DNA from: Streptomyces sp. Ncost-T10-10d
GTDB lineage: Bacteria > Actinomycetota > Actinomycetes > Streptomycetales > Streptomycetaceae
Length of the DNA: 64,000 bases
Direction: 5' to 3'
Assembly: GCF_900091955.1 (NCBI RefSeq)
Contig: NZ_FMDF01000089.1
Location: forward strand, 1 to 64,000
In this document: positions 16,119-24,963 of the stretch, piece after piece
Layout of the letters: each line of letters starts with the position of its first letter
How positions within the stretch are numbered: position 1 is the stretch's first letter
Translations under genes and position numbers: made by a program
The notes under the pieces: model-generated
Seen by the model: the letters and a program-made list of their open reading frames with translations, nothing else
What the model was told of the DNA's origin: nothing
Databases searched by the model: none

Positions 16119-17161
16119 CGGGCTTCCCCCTCCGTGATCGAGGCGAAGGCGCGGAGCGAGTCCGTGCCGGGGGCGAAGTAGCCGGTGTGCCCGTGGGCGT
16201 CATGGGTCGGCACGCGGCGTGCGCCGAACTCCGGGCCGGTCGGATCGGGGCCGTGTCCCAGGCCCGCCACCTCGACGTTCGGTACGTCATCGATCCAGTC
16301 CGTGGCGTCCTTGGCCGCCCAGACCCGGGCGGTGGTGTGCAGATCCTCGACGTCGTCGGCGCGCATCCCGGGCGAGCCGAGGGCGACCAGGTCCGTGGCG
16401 TGCAGCCGGGACGCGGCGAGTCCGCACACGACGGAGCCGTAGCTGTGGCAGAACACGGCGGCCGCGGGCACGCCGTCGGCGGCCAGCCCGTCCGTGAACC
16501 GGGTCAGCCGGTCGGCGCCCGCCTCGGCGAGCGAGCCCGTCGCGGCATCGATGCCGATGCCGACGGGAGTGGTGTAGCCGGCCCAGGCGACGACCGCGCT
16601 GCCGCGTCCGGTCTCCGCGTACAGGGATTTCGCCATGCCCGCCGGGGTGCCGTACACATCGTTCGTGCGGTCGAAGGTCCCGGCGTCGATGTCCGAACCC
16701 GGCACCACGACCGCCACATGGCGCGCGGTGCTCAAGTCCCCGAAGACCTCGGCGACCTGACCGCGTCCGCGCGGGTCGAAGGCGAGGATCTGCCGGTGTC
16801 CCGATCCGGTGAGATGCGTGTATCGGGGGTCGTGACCGGCCCGCAGTGAACGGGCGTTGGCCCGGTAGCGCAGTGCGACGGGTACGCCGTCCAGATTCCC
16901 GACGACGCGTGGGTGCCGTACGACCAGGGTCTGTTGCTGTGCGGCGGTCAACCCCCGGAAGAACCGGCTCACTTCAGCGGGTGCGGCCTGCTCGGGGTCG
17001 GGCAGCTCCCGCCCCAGTACGTGATCCGCGCGCCAGGCCGCGGTGCCGGGGGGTGGCCCGGTCAGGGCCTGCTGTGCGCTCCCGGACGCCCAGCCGGCCG
17101 TACCCGCCACCACGGTGGTCGCCAGGGCGACTGCGACCAGAGTCCTTGCGTAACGGCGCAT
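16115..17161 (-). CDS. Secreted alpha/beta hydrolase, DUF1023 family
   Basis: A 348-residue protein with an N-terminal membrane/signal segment (RTLVAVALATTVVAGTAG, residues about 6-23) and a DUF1023 alpha/beta hydrolase domain. The nucleophile elbow is VFCHSYGSVVCG (Ser near residue 224); GSPGMR and the late His in LGHGPDP complete the usual pattern. ATG at 17161 has GGGAGGGAC upstream. It precedes and overlaps the acyltransferase gene. A close paralogue lies at 20517-21782. The family's substrates are not established; an extracytoplasmic esterase is the likely role. Confidence 0.88.
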   Translation of the reverse strand: MRRYARTLVAVALATTVVAGTAGWASGSAQQALTGPPPGTAAWRADHVLGRELPDPEQAAPAEVSRFFRGLTAAQQQTLVVRHPRVVGNLDGVPVALRYRANARSLRAGHDPRYTHLTGSGHRQILAFDPRGRGQVAEVFGDLSTARHVAVVVPGSDIDAGTFDRTNDVYGTPAGMAKSLYAETGRGSAVVAWAGYTTPVGIGIDAATGSLAEAGADRLTRFTDGLAADGVPAAAVFCHSYGSVVCGLAASRLHATDLVALGSPGMRADDVEDLHTTARVWAAKDATDWIDDVPNVEVAGLGHGPDPTGPEFGARRVPTHDAHGHTGYFAPGTDSLRAFASITEGEAR

Positions 17162-17334
17162 CCCGTCCCTCCCTCTCCGGCTGACCCGGCTCCCGCACGC
17201 CGTTCGGCGCGACGGGGAGGAAGGTAGGAAGGAGGTGGGTGCGGGGGCGTCGCACCCAGGAGCCAAGTGCGGGTTGATACCCGGGTAGGGGGTGTACGGG
17301 GGGACTGCCGGAGAGGCGGGCGGGGGGAGACCCC

Positions 17335-18018
17335 CTACTGCTCTCCCGGTACCACCACTCCCGCCTCGTACGCGAAGATCACCGCCTGCGCGCGATCCCG
17401 CAGGTCCAGCTTGGCGAGCACCCGCCCGATGTGCGTCTTCACCGTCTGCTCGGCCAGCACCAGCCGCCCCGCGATCTCCTGGTTGGACAGCCCCCGCGCG
17501 ATCAGCTCCAGCACCTCCGTCTCGCGCGGAGTCAGCGCGTTCAGCCGCAGCGCCTGCCCGCTCCGGGCGGCTCCGGACGGCCCCTGCCGGGCGAAGTCCG
17601 CGATCAGGCGCCGGGTCACGGACGGCGCCAGCAGCGCCTCGCCCGCCGCGACCACCCGTACCGCCGAGATCAGATCCGCCGGCGGCGCGTCCTTCAGCAG
17701 GAAGCCGGACGCCCCGGCGCGCAGCGCCTCGTACACGTAATCGTCCACGTCGAACGTGGTGAGCATCAGCACCTTGGGCAGGTGCGTCACCCCCATCGGC
17801 GGGTTCAGCAGCTCGCGGGCCGCCGCCAGGCCGTCCATCTCGGGCATCCGGACATCCAACAGGACCACGTCCGGGTGGACCCTCCGGCTGACGTCGACGC
17901 CCTGGCGCCCGTCCGGCGCCTCACCGACCACGTCGATGTCGCTCTGTGCCGAGAGCAGTGCCGCGAACCCCGCCCGCACCATGGCCTGGTCGTCGACGAT
18001 GATCACGCGGATGGTCAA
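17335..18018 (-). CDS. NarL-type response regulator
   Basis: A 227-residue response regulator: receiver domain with acidic pocket IIVDDQ, phospho-acceptor Asp in DVVLLDVRMPEMDG (near residue 55), Thr in MLTTFD and Lys in FLLKDAPP; then a LuxR helix-turn-helix, LTPRETEVLELIARGLSNQE to TVKTHIGRVLAKL. The start is TTG at 18018, with GGAGG four bases upstream and overlapping the kinase stop; GTG at 18006 is the alternative. It forms a two-component system with the kinase upstream. Signal and targets are unknown; the downstream hydrolase/acyltransferase pair is a possible target. Confidence 0.93.
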   Translation of the reverse strand: MTIRVIIVDDQAMVRAGFAALLSAQSDIDVVGEAPDGRQGVDVSRRVHPDVVLLDVRMPEMDGLAAARELLNPPMGVTHLPKVLMLTTFDVDDYVYEALRAGASGFLLKDAPPADLISAVRVVAAGEALLAPSVTRRLIADFARQGPSGAARSGQALRLNALTPRETEVLELIARGLSNQEIAGRLVLAEQTVKTHIGRVLAKLDLRDRAQAVIFAYEAGVVVPGEQ

Positions 18019-19346
18019 GAGTCCTCCGAGGTCGGGGGCGGAGCGGGGGCGAGAGGCAGCCGCGCCGCCACCCGGAAGCCGCCGTCGGGCAGAGGTCCGG
18101 TGTCCAGCGTGCCGCCCGTCAACCGTACGCGTTCCCGCATGCCGACCAGGCCGTGCCCGGTCCCGGTCGTCTCCAGCGGCGAACCGGGCTGCTCCGGCCG
18201 GTCGTTGACCACCAGCACGGTCAGGTGCTCGCCGTCGGACGTGATCGACACCCGGGTCCGCGCTCCGGGCGCGTGCCGGACCACGTTCGCCAGGGCCTCC
18301 TGCACGATCCGGTACGCCGACAGATCCACCGCCTGCGGTACGTCCGGCAGATCGGCGGACAGCGACAGCTCGGCCGGCAGCCCCGCCCGTACTGTCGCCT
18401 CCACCAGCTGCTGCACCCGGTCGAGCCCCGGTTGCGGCGCCCGCTCGCCCTCCGTGCCCTCGCTGCGCAGCACCGTCAGCAGCCGCCGCATCTCCGCGAG
18501 GGACTCCCGCGCGCTCGCCGCGATCGCACCGAATTCCTCGCGCGCCTCCTCGGGCAGCCCGCTGATCCGGTAGGGCGCGGAATCGGCCTGGACCGTGATC
18601 ACGGACATGTGGTGCGCGACCACATCGTGCAGCTCGCGGGCGATCCTGGTGCGCTCCTCCAGCAGTGTCCGCTGCGCCCGCTCGGCCTCGCTGATGGTCT
18701 CCTGCTCGGCGAGCCGACGCTGCGCGTCGCCCCGTTCCCGCAGTGCCGCGCCGATCACCAGGACCACCGCGCCGAGGATCACGAGCAGCAGCGCGCTGCC
18801 GTTGCTGCGCTCCGGCGAGATCAGGTGCAGGACCAGGCTCGCCGCACCCGTCGCCACCCAGACCGAGATCAGCGTCCGCCGGGTCTCGCGCAGGGCCAGC
18901 GCGAGCAGCACGAAGAGATAGCCGACCAGGGTGGGCGGGGGCCACGGCCAGATGTCGAACTTGTGGACCGGATACCCGAGCAGCGCGGCCGCACCCAGGA
19001 TGTCGGCGGGGAAGATGATCCACCAGGCCTGCAGCGGCCGGTGCGCCAGCATCAGGAGCGGCGCCGCCTGCGCGACGGCCAGGGCTCCCGCCAGTCCTCC
19101 GTTCACGCCGTACGCCTCGGTCAGGATATTGATCGTGACCGGGATGAAGGTAGCGACGAGAGCGAGGACGACGACGTACGGCAGCAGCCGCTGCCACCGT
19201 TTCGGCGCGTCCGCCAGGAGCGGCGTCGCGGGATGGGACGGGCGGGCGAGCCCGTGGGCGAGCTCGCGCAGATTGCGTCGGGCAGCGCTCACCAGGCCGT
19301 CGGTGACGGGCGGTGGGGGCGGCCCGTGCGGCGGGGAAGTGGACAT
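18015..19346 (-). CDS. Membrane histidine kinase (NarL-partner type)
   Basis: A 443-residue sensor kinase. An N-terminal Pro-rich cytoplasmic region is followed by about five membrane segments (residues 50-195), a short coiled coil, the HisKA_3 dimerisation box RTRIARELHDVVAHHMSVIT (phospho-acceptor His) and a C-terminal HATPase domain with NVVRHAPGA (N-box) and GTGHGLVGMRERV (G-box). There is no extracytoplasmic sensor loop of any size, so it may sense within the membrane. ATG at 19346 is family-like (MSTSPP). Its stop overlaps the regulator start. Confidence 0.93.
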   Translation of the reverse strand: MSTSPPHGPPPPPVTDGLVSAARRNLRELAHGLARPSHPATPLLADAPKRWQRLLPYVVVLALVATFIPVTINILTEAYGVNGGLAGALAVAQAAPLLMLAHRPLQAWWIIFPADILGAAALLGYPVHKFDIWPWPPPTLVGYLFVLLALALRETRRTLISVWVATGAASLVLHLISPERSNGSALLLVILGAVVLVIGAALRERGDAQRRLAEQETISEAERAQRTLLEERTRIARELHDVVAHHMSVITVQADSAPYRISGLPEEAREEFGAIAASARESLAEMRRLLTVLRSEGTEGERAPQPGLDRVQQLVEATVRAGLPAELSLSADLPDVPQAVDLSAYRIVQEALANVVRHAPGARTRVSITSDGEHLTVLVVNDRPEQPGSPLETTGTGHGLVGMRERVRLTGGTLDTGPLPDGGFRVAARLPLAPAPPPTSEDS

Positions 19347-19469
19347 GGCTTGATCAGCGTAGGCATGGAGCGGCCCGATGGCGTCATACCGGGGTTCCCG
19401 TCCACCGCCGCACTTCTCGTACGGGAGTACTACCGGCGAGCCGGACGCCGGACATCCGACACCCCACAC

Positions 19470-20432
19470 CTACAGCTCGGCGAGCAACTGGGCCTTCTTC
19501 GCACTGAACTCGTCATCCGTCACCAGGCCCGCCCGGTGCAGTTCCCCGAGGTGCCGGATCCGCTCCGCGATGTCCGCGGGATCGCGCCGCCCCACGCCTG
19601 CCGGTACGGCGGCCGGCGCGGCGGGAGCCGGCTGCTTCCTGCGTACGGATTCCAGTACGGCCGCGGCGAACGGCAGTGACTCGTGCACCGGGCCGTAGCC
19701 GAGGCCGAAGACCACGGCGGCCGGGTCCTGGTCGGCCCGGGCGGGACGGTGGGCCATCGGCTGAGCGCTCTGCACCGTGCCCGAACCGAGCCTCGTGCCC
19801 GGCTCCGTACCCATGCCGAGGTCGGTACCCGGTCCCGGAGCCGCACCTTCCTGGCCTCTCGGCACCAGCCGCAGATAGCCGTCGAAGGCATCCGGCGAGC
19901 GCCACTCGACGCCGCTCAGCTCCGTCACCGGGAATGTCTGGTCGCCGGCCTTCCACTTCGCCGTGGAGGCACCCGTCCAGAACCACCGGAAGGAGACCCG
20001 GTCCCCGTCGAAGCCGGCCCGGCCGTCGTACGCCTTGAACTGCATCGGCGCCTCGGGGGCCGCGACCAGGAACCGGCCGGCGGGCTCCGCGGCGTCGGGA
20101 CCGAGCAGCGCGCGCAGTTCGTCCGCGTAGTACTCGGCGAGCGTCTCGCGCTCGGCGGGGAGCACCAGCCGGTACGGATCGCAGCCGTCCTTCAACTGCC
20201 CGGCCGCGGCCTCCAGCAACGGGTCGGCACCGGGCCTCGGTACCGCGTGCAGGACCACCGTGCCCCGCTTGCCCGGGGTCAGCGTCACCGATGACAGCGC
20301 CGCGTGCGGGACACGGCGCTCACGCAGGCTCTGGAAGAGCTTCGGCGTGCGTATCCCCCGTTCGAAGCGGATGAGCACGCAGTCGGTGTCGAACTCCCAG
20401 GTGGCATGAATTCCGGCCAGCACATCACCCAT
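19470..20432 (-). CDS. DUF4429/SHOCT domain protein
   Basis: A 320-residue protein typical of Streptomyces: two DUF4429 repeats (starting GDVLAGIHATWEFD and again at QFKAYDGRAGFDGDRVSF), a linker rich in Gly, and a C-terminal SHOCT motif, IRHLGELHRAGLVTDDEFSA. SHOCT segments are short oligomerisation elements. ATG at 20432 is chosen over 20441 because GAGG lies just upstream and the family begins MGDVLAG. DUF4429 resembles PH-like lipid- or protein-binding folds in some descriptions, but no function is established. Confidence 0.88.
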   Translation of the reverse strand: MGDVLAGIHATWEFDTDCVLIRFERGIRTPKLFQSLRERRVPHAALSSVTLTPGKRGTVVLHAVPRPGADPLLEAAAGQLKDGCDPYRLVLPAERETLAEYYADELRALLGPDAAEPAGRFLVAAPEAPMQFKAYDGRAGFDGDRVSFRWFWTGASTAKWKAGDQTFPVTELSGVEWRSPDAFDGYLRLVPRGQEGAAPGPGTDLGMGTEPGTRLGSGTVQSAQPMAHRPARADQDPAAVVFGLGYGPVHESLPFAAAVLESVRRKQPAPAAPAAVPAGVGRRDPADIAERIRHLGELHRAGLVTDDEFSAKKAQLLAEL

Positions 20433-20516
20433 GTGCCTCATCGTATGCGGCACTTGCCCGCACGTCCCCCTCGGCGTAGGTCCCGATGTGTGGCCGACCA
20501 TGGCTCGCTGTGCCGG

Positions 20517-21782
20517 TCAGATCCCCTGGCCGCCGGTGACTCCGTCGCGGCAAGCGCTGTCGGAGTTCGCACACCTGATCGAGCTGTAGGCCCCCACACC
20601 GATCGAAGCGAAGTTGCTGAGGCTCTTGGTGCCCGGCTCGAAATAGCCACTGTGCCCGACCGCGTCGGCCGCCGAGACGATCCGTGCGCCGAAGCCCGGG
20701 TCGACCGGATCGGCACCGTGCCCGAGACCTCCCAGCTCCAGGTTCGGTACGTCCTCGATCCAGTCGTCGTGGTCCCGCATCGCCCACACCCTGGCCCGGG
20801 TGTGCAGCTGCCCCGCGTTCTCCACCCGCATGCCGGGGCTGCCCGCGACCGCGATGTCGGCGACCCTGGAGGGCAGTTCATGTGCGGCGACACCGCACAG
20901 CACCGAGCCGTAGCTGTGGCAGAACAGCGAGACGGGGGCGTCCCCGGGCAGCGCGCCCACCAGCGCGTTCAGCCGCACCGCCCCGCGCTCGGCGAGGTTC
21001 CCCAGGGCCGCGTCCATACCGATTCCGGCGGGCGTGGTGTAGTCGGCCCAGGCGATGACGGCGGTACGGGTGCCGGGGCGCGCGGCGCGCTCCGCCGCGT
21101 ACAGCGACTTCGCCATACCGACCGGCGCGGCATTCACCCTGGGGGCGGACCGCTCCAGCGTCAGCAGGTTGGTATCGACGCCGGGCACGATCACGGAGAC
21201 CCGGTCGGCCCGGTCGAGATCACCGAACACCTCTGCGGCTCGGCCCTTCCCGGACGGGTCGAAGGCGAGGATGTGCCGTCCCTCGGCGAGCATCGACTGG
21301 AAGCGGTTCATCCGGCGGAGCGCCTCGGCGCGGCCGTCGGGGGAGAGCCTGGCGTCGTGCATGCGCTGCCGCTCGACCTTCCGCGCCTGCACCAGAGCCA
21401 GCCGGTTGGCGTGGTAGCGCAGGGTGACCGGGGCGCCGTTCAGATTGCCCACGACCAAGGGGTACTTGTCGGCCAGACCGGTGCGCTGAGCGGCCGTGAG
21501 CGTGGCGAAGAACTGCGCCAGCCGGTTTGGCGGTGCGTCGGCGTCCGGCAGCGTACGACCCGCCACGTGGCCCCGCGCCCAGGAGGCGAGCGCGACGGTG
21601 CGTGGCTCGTCGGAGTGTGGGTGACGTACGGCGGTCCAGCCAGTGGTCGCCAGCATCACGAACACAACCGCGACGGCGAGCAGCGCGCGCCATGCGGTGA
21701 GCGTGGGGGAGGAGTCGAAGGAAGTCACTCCGGCCCACATTAGGAGACGCGCGACGGCAGCCGTGACGAGGGTGACACACAT
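20517..21782 (-). CDS. Secreted alpha/beta hydrolase, DUF1023 family (second copy)
   Basis: A 421-residue paralogue of the hydrolase at 16115-17161. The N-terminal membrane anchor is around residues 30-50 (WRALLAVAVVFVMLATTGW); the nucleophile elbow is LFCHSYGSVLCG; LGHGADP carries the late His. Compared with the first copy it has an extra charged helix (residues about 130-165) and a C-terminal extension with two Cys (CANSDSACRDG). ATG at 21782 is adjacent to GTG 21785; either may be used. No partner acyltransferase adjoins this copy. Confidence 0.87.
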   Translation of the reverse strand: MCVTLVTAAVARLLMWAGVTSFDSSPTLTAWRALLAVAVVFVMLATTGWTAVRHPHSDEPRTVALASWARGHVAGRTLPDADAPPNRLAQFFATLTAAQRTGLADKYPLVVGNLNGAPVTLRYHANRLALVQARKVERQRMHDARLSPDGRAEALRRMNRFQSMLAEGRHILAFDPSGKGRAAEVFGDLDRADRVSVIVPGVDTNLLTLERSAPRVNAAPVGMAKSLYAAERAARPGTRTAVIAWADYTTPAGIGMDAALGNLAERGAVRLNALVGALPGDAPVSLFCHSYGSVLCGVAAHELPSRVADIAVAGSPGMRVENAGQLHTRARVWAMRDHDDWIEDVPNLELGGLGHGADPVDPGFGARIVSAADAVGHSGYFEPGTKSLSNFASIGVGAYSSIRCANSDSACRDGVTGGQGI

Positions 21783-21960
21783 CACCCGCCTGTCGGGAAT
21801 TCAAGACGGTTCATTTCACGCTGTGTTGGTGCGGCGCGCACGCTCGGGCGCGCGGAATGCCCCCGGAGCGTCGCATATGACCATCGGGGCAGGGCGGTTG
21901 TGAAGTCGGTCATGCCGCGGCGGTGAGGCGTGCGGCACATCGGACGGAGTTTCCATGTTG

Positions 21961-22632
21961 CTACCCCGGCCCGGCGTCGGCCCCCGCCCGCCAGTTCCCG
22001 GCCAGTGCCGGTCCGAGCTGGTCCAGGTACATCTCGGTCAGCTCGCGCAGCGAGTCCACGCTGGTGTCCTGCCCCTGCCCCCAGAGCTGCCCGGTCACCC
22101 GCATCACCCCGGAGAACGCGGCCACGGCGACCCTCGGCCGGGGGTCCGTCTCCACGTCGAGCCCCTCACGCTCGGCGATCAGCCGCGCGACCTGGTTCTC
22201 CAGATCCACGCTGCGCCGCAGGTGGGTGGCGAGCAGCGACGGCGTCGACTCGATCATCCGGTACGTACGCATATGGAGTTCGACCGTGACGATCGCCTCG
22301 ATCGCCTCACCGATACTGTTCCAGGTGCAGAGGACCGCGCTGCGCATCGCCTCGAACGGGGCTTCCGCGGCGGGGCGCCGGCGCAGCTCCGAGAGGAAGT
22401 GCGACTCCTCCATCTCCTGGATGGCGAAGGCGGCCTCCTCCTTGCCGGCGAAGTAGCGGAAGAAGGTGCGCTGGGAGACCTCGACGGCGTCGACGATCTC
22501 GTCGACGGTGGTCTCCTCGTACCCCTGGCCGGTGAAAAGATCGAGGGCGGCGTGCAGCAGGGCGTCCCGGGTGCGTCGCTTCTTCCGTTCGCGCAGTCCG
22601 GTCGGATGCACGGCCCGCTGCCCATCGGTCAC
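21961..22632 (-). CDS. TetR family regulator of the divergent MFS gene
   Basis: A 223-residue regulator with an N-terminal TetR helix-turn-helix (ETTVDEIVDAVEVSQRTFFRYF, residues about 40-61; shown with key residues V, S, F, Y) and a variable C-terminal ligand domain of the TetR_C_17-like, MftR-related class. GTG at 22632 has GAGG eleven bases upstream. It is divergent from an EmrB/QacA transporter, with inverted TGTCAG/CTGACA repeats in the shared 117-bp gap, the standard arrangement of drug-sensing repressors and their pumps. Confidence 0.9.
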   Translation of the reverse strand: MTDGQRAVHPTGLRERKKRRTRDALLHAALDLFTGQGYEETTVDEIVDAVEVSQRTFFRYFAGKEEAAFAIQEMEESHFLSELRRRPAAEAPFEAMRSAVLCTWNSIGEAIEAIVTVELHMRTYRMIESTPSLLATHLRRSVDLENQVARLIAEREGLDVETDPRPRVAVAAFSGVMRVTGQLWGQGQDTSVDSLRELTEMYLDQLGPALAGNWRAGADAGPG

Positions 22633-22686
22633 TTAAGTGGCCCTCTTTCCCCTGCTTTGTCCAGCTCAGCGTACCTGTGAGCTACG

Positions 22687-22742
22687 TGACAGTTACCGGC
22701 TTGTGAAATGGTTTGTCAACTGTCAGCGACTGACACTAATCT
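22687..22742 (+). promoter_or_regulatory. MFS promoter with TetR operators
   Basis: A -35 box TTGTCA (22713-22718) and -10 box TAATCT (22737-22742) have an 18-bp spacer that contains the perfect dyad TGTCAG-CGA-CTGACA (22721-22735). A second, wider inverted pair, TGACAGTT (22687-22694) and AACTGTCA (22718-22725), extends upstream. The MFS ATG begins eight bases after the -10 box, so the mRNA would be leaderless. Confidence 0.72.
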
Positions 22743-22749
22743 CCCGGGC

Positions 22750-24360
22750 ATGACTAGTCAGACCACCGTCGAAAAGGCGTCGCGGGAGCCGCAGGACACC
22801 GCCGTGCCCGCACCTGCCAAGGGGCTGCGCGGCCACCCCTGGCTGACGCTCTTCTCCGTGGCCATCGGCGTGATGATGGTCGCGCTCGACGGCACGATCG
22901 TCGCGATCGCCAACCCCGCCATCCAGCAGGACCTGGGCGCCTCGCTCGCCGACGTCCAGTGGATCACCAACGGCTACATGCTCGCCCTCGCGGTCTCCCT
23001 GATCACCGCGGGCAAGCTCGGTGACCGGTTCGGCCACCGCCAGACCTTCCTCATAGGTGTCGTCGGCTTCGCCGCGGCATCGGGGGCCATCGGCCTCTCC
23101 GACAGCGTCGCACTGGTGATCGTGTTCCGGGTGCTCCAGGGCCTCTTCGGCGCCCTGCTGATGCCCGCCGCGCTCGGCCTGCTGCGCGCCACCTTCCCGG
23201 CCGAGAAGCTGAACATGGCGATCGGCATCTGGGGCATGGTGATCGGCGCGTCCACCGCGGGCGGCCCGATCCTCGGCGGCGTGCTCGTCGAGCACGTCAG
23301 CTGGCAGTCGGTCTTCTTCATCAATGTGCCGGTCGGTGTGATCGCGCTTCTGCTGGGCCTGCTGATCCTCAAGGACCACCGCGCCGAGAACGCGCCGCGC
23401 TCCTTCGACATCGGCGGCATCGTGCTGCTGTCGCAGGCGATGTTCTGCCTGATCTGGGCGCTCATCAAGGGCGCCGAGTGGGGCTGGGGCGACTACAAGA
23501 CGCTCGGCTTCCTGGGCGCGGCCGTGGCCCTGTTCGTGGTCTTCGCCTTCTCCCAGAAGAACGTCAGGGAGCCGCTGATCCCGCTGGCGATGTTCCGGTC
23601 CGTGCCGCTGTCCGCGGGCGTGGTCCTGATGGCGCTGATGGCCTTCGCCTTCTTGGGCGGGCTCTTCTTCGTCACCTTCTACCTCCAGAACGTGCACGGT
23701 CTGAGCCCCGTCGACAGCGGTCTGCACCTGCTGCCGCTGACCGGGATGATGATCGTCGCCTCGCCGCTCGCGGGCGCCATGATCACCAAGTTCGGCCCGC
23801 GGGTCCCGCTGGTCGGCGGCATGGTCTGCACGGCGGTCGCCATGTTCGGCATGTCCCAGCTGACCGTCGGCACCGGCACCCTCACCATGTCGATCTGGTT
23901 CGGTCTGCTCGGCCTCGGCCTCGCCCCGGTGATGGTCGGCGCGACCGAGGTCATCGTCGGCAACGCCCCGATGGAGCTCTCCGGCGTCGCGGGTGGTCTG
24001 CAGCAGTCCGCCATGCAGGTCGGCGGCAGCCTCGGCACCGCGGTGCTGGGCGCGGTCATGGCCTCCCAGGTCGATTCGAAGCTGGCCGACAACTGGACGG
24101 CCGCGAAGCTTCCGCCCCTTACGCCGGAGCAGCTGGACGCTGCGTCCTCGGCCGTCGAGGTCGGCGTACCGCCGGTGGACGGCAACACTCCGCCGGAGGT
24201 CGCGGCGCAGATCGCGGGTGTCGCCCATGACACGTTCGTGTCGGGCATGAGCACGGCGTTCATGGTGGCCGGCATCGTCGCGGTGGCCGCCGCGCTGGTC
24301 GCCACGCTCACCAAGCGCGGTGCGAATGCCGAGGCGGGCGCGGGCGCGGGTCACATCTGA
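22750..24360 (+). CDS. MFS multidrug efflux transporter, DHA2 (EmrB/QacA) family
   Basis: A 536-residue proton antiporter with 14 membrane segments. Signatures include motif D1 LDGTIVAIANPAIQQDL in the first helix, motif A GKLGDRFGHRQTF (residues about 95-107), RVLQGLFGALLMPAALGLL in TM4 and motif C in TM5 (GPILGGVLVEHVSWQSVFFI, key residues G, P, G, G). The cytoplasmic C-terminus is short. ATG at 22750 follows the promoter directly. Regulation by the divergent TetR is very likely. A terminator hairpin follows at 24404. Substrate unknown. Confidence 0.93.
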   Translation: MTSQTTVEKASREPQDTAVPAPAKGLRGHPWLTLFSVAIGVMMVALDGTIVAIANPAIQQDLGASLADVQWITNGYMLALAVSLITAGKLGDRFGHRQTFLIGVVGFAAASGAIGLSDSVALVIVFRVLQGLFGALLMPAALGLLRATFPAEKLNMAIGIWGMVIGASTAGGPILGGVLVEHVSWQSVFFINVPVGVIALLLGLLILKDHRAENAPRSFDIGGIVLLSQAMFCLIWALIKGAEWGWGDYKTLGFLGAAVALFVVFAFSQKNVREPLIPLAMFRSVPLSAGVVLMALMAFAFLGGLFFVTFYLQNVHGLSPVDSGLHLLPLTGMMIVASPLAGAMITKFGPRVPLVGGMVCTAVAMFGMSQLTVGTGTLTMSIWFGLLGLGLAPVMVGATEVIVGNAPMELSGVAGGLQQSAMQVGGSLGTAVLGAVMASQVDSKLADNWTAAKLPPLTPEQLDAASSAVEVGVPPVDGNTPPEVAAQIAGVAHDTFVSGMSTAFMVAGIVAVAAALVATLTKRGANAEAGAGAGHI

Positions 24361-24403
24361 TCGCTCGTCACGATGCCCCCGGGGCGTCAACACCGTGCGT
24401 ACA

Positions 24404-24435
24404 ACAGCCCCGTCGGACCGTTCCGGCGGGGCTGT
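24404..24435 (+). terminator. Terminator after the MFS gene
   Basis: ACAGCCCCG (24404-24412) pairs with CGGGGCTGT (24427-24435) around a partly paired loop, 43 bases after the transporter stop. Confidence 0.65.
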
Positions 24436-24535
24436 CGCCTATCAGGGTGGTGTGACCCGCAGCCCCTTCCCCGGGTGTCGCCCCGCGGGTCAGGGTGCGT
24501 GCAACTGATTCGCACCACCACGGGGGTCGATTTCC

Positions 24536-24898
24536 ATGCGTATGACCGTTCTTGCCGCCGCCCTGGCCGTCACCGCCCTGATTCCGCAGGCCGCGGCCCA
24601 CTCCGCACCCGCCCGGCCCGGGGCCTGCGGAAGCGGTCAGCTCTGCCTCTGGGAGAAGCCGGGCTTCACCGGAGCCCGGCAGGTCCACGAGCTGTCCACG
24701 ATCGACATCGAGAGCTGTGTCCCGCTGCCGGCGGGCAGCAAGGTCCAGTCGCTCGCCAACCGCACGGGCCGGCCCGTCGCCACGTACCAGTCGGCGGAGT
24801 GCGCCGAGACGGGTGAGTTCGAGACCTATCCGGGCGGCGGCACCTGGGTGCCCCAGTCCCCGTACCAGGTCAGGGCCTTCAAGGTCTGGGAGAACTGA
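24536..24898 (+). CDS. Secreted peptidase-inhibitor-I36-like protein
   Basis: A 120-residue secreted protein. The signal peptide is about residues 1-22 (MTVLAAALAVTALIPQAAAHSA). The mature part has CGSGQLCLWEKPGFTG, then two more Cys (ESCVPL and SAECAE), giving four Cys that could form two disulfides, as in the I36 (SMI-type) inhibitor family of Streptomyces. ATG at 24536 is used; GGGGG lies about twelve bases upstream. It is convergent with aceE, with a shared terminator hairpin between them. Protease inhibition is inferred from the family only. Confidence 0.82.
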   Translation: MRMTVLAAALAVTALIPQAAAHSAPARPGACGSGQLCLWEKPGFTGARQVHELSTIDIESCVPLPAGSKVQSLANRTGRPVATYQSAECAETGEFETYPGGGTWVPQSPYQVRAFKVWEN

Positions 24899-24909
24899 CC
24901 GGACACGCC

Positions 24910-24945
24910 GAAGGGCGGCGGGACCAGGAGGTCCCGCCGCCCTTC
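24910..24945. terminator. Bidirectional terminator between I36 gene and aceE
   Basis: A 16-bp perfect inverted repeat (24910-24925 with 24930-24945) with a four-base loop lies 11 bases after one stop and 18 bases before the other. It can terminate both convergent transcripts. Confidence 0.85.
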
Positions 24946-24963
24946 GACCGTGGTTCGTCGTGC

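Noticed and set aside
17335..19197. A single 620-codon frame covering regulator and kinase
   Set aside because: The upstream part is an out-of-frame reading of the kinase gene; the regulator start with GGAGG at 18018 explains the real gene.
22723..24393. Large minus-strand frame opposite the MFS transporter
   Set aside because: His/Asp/Gln-rich antisense frame with no motif.
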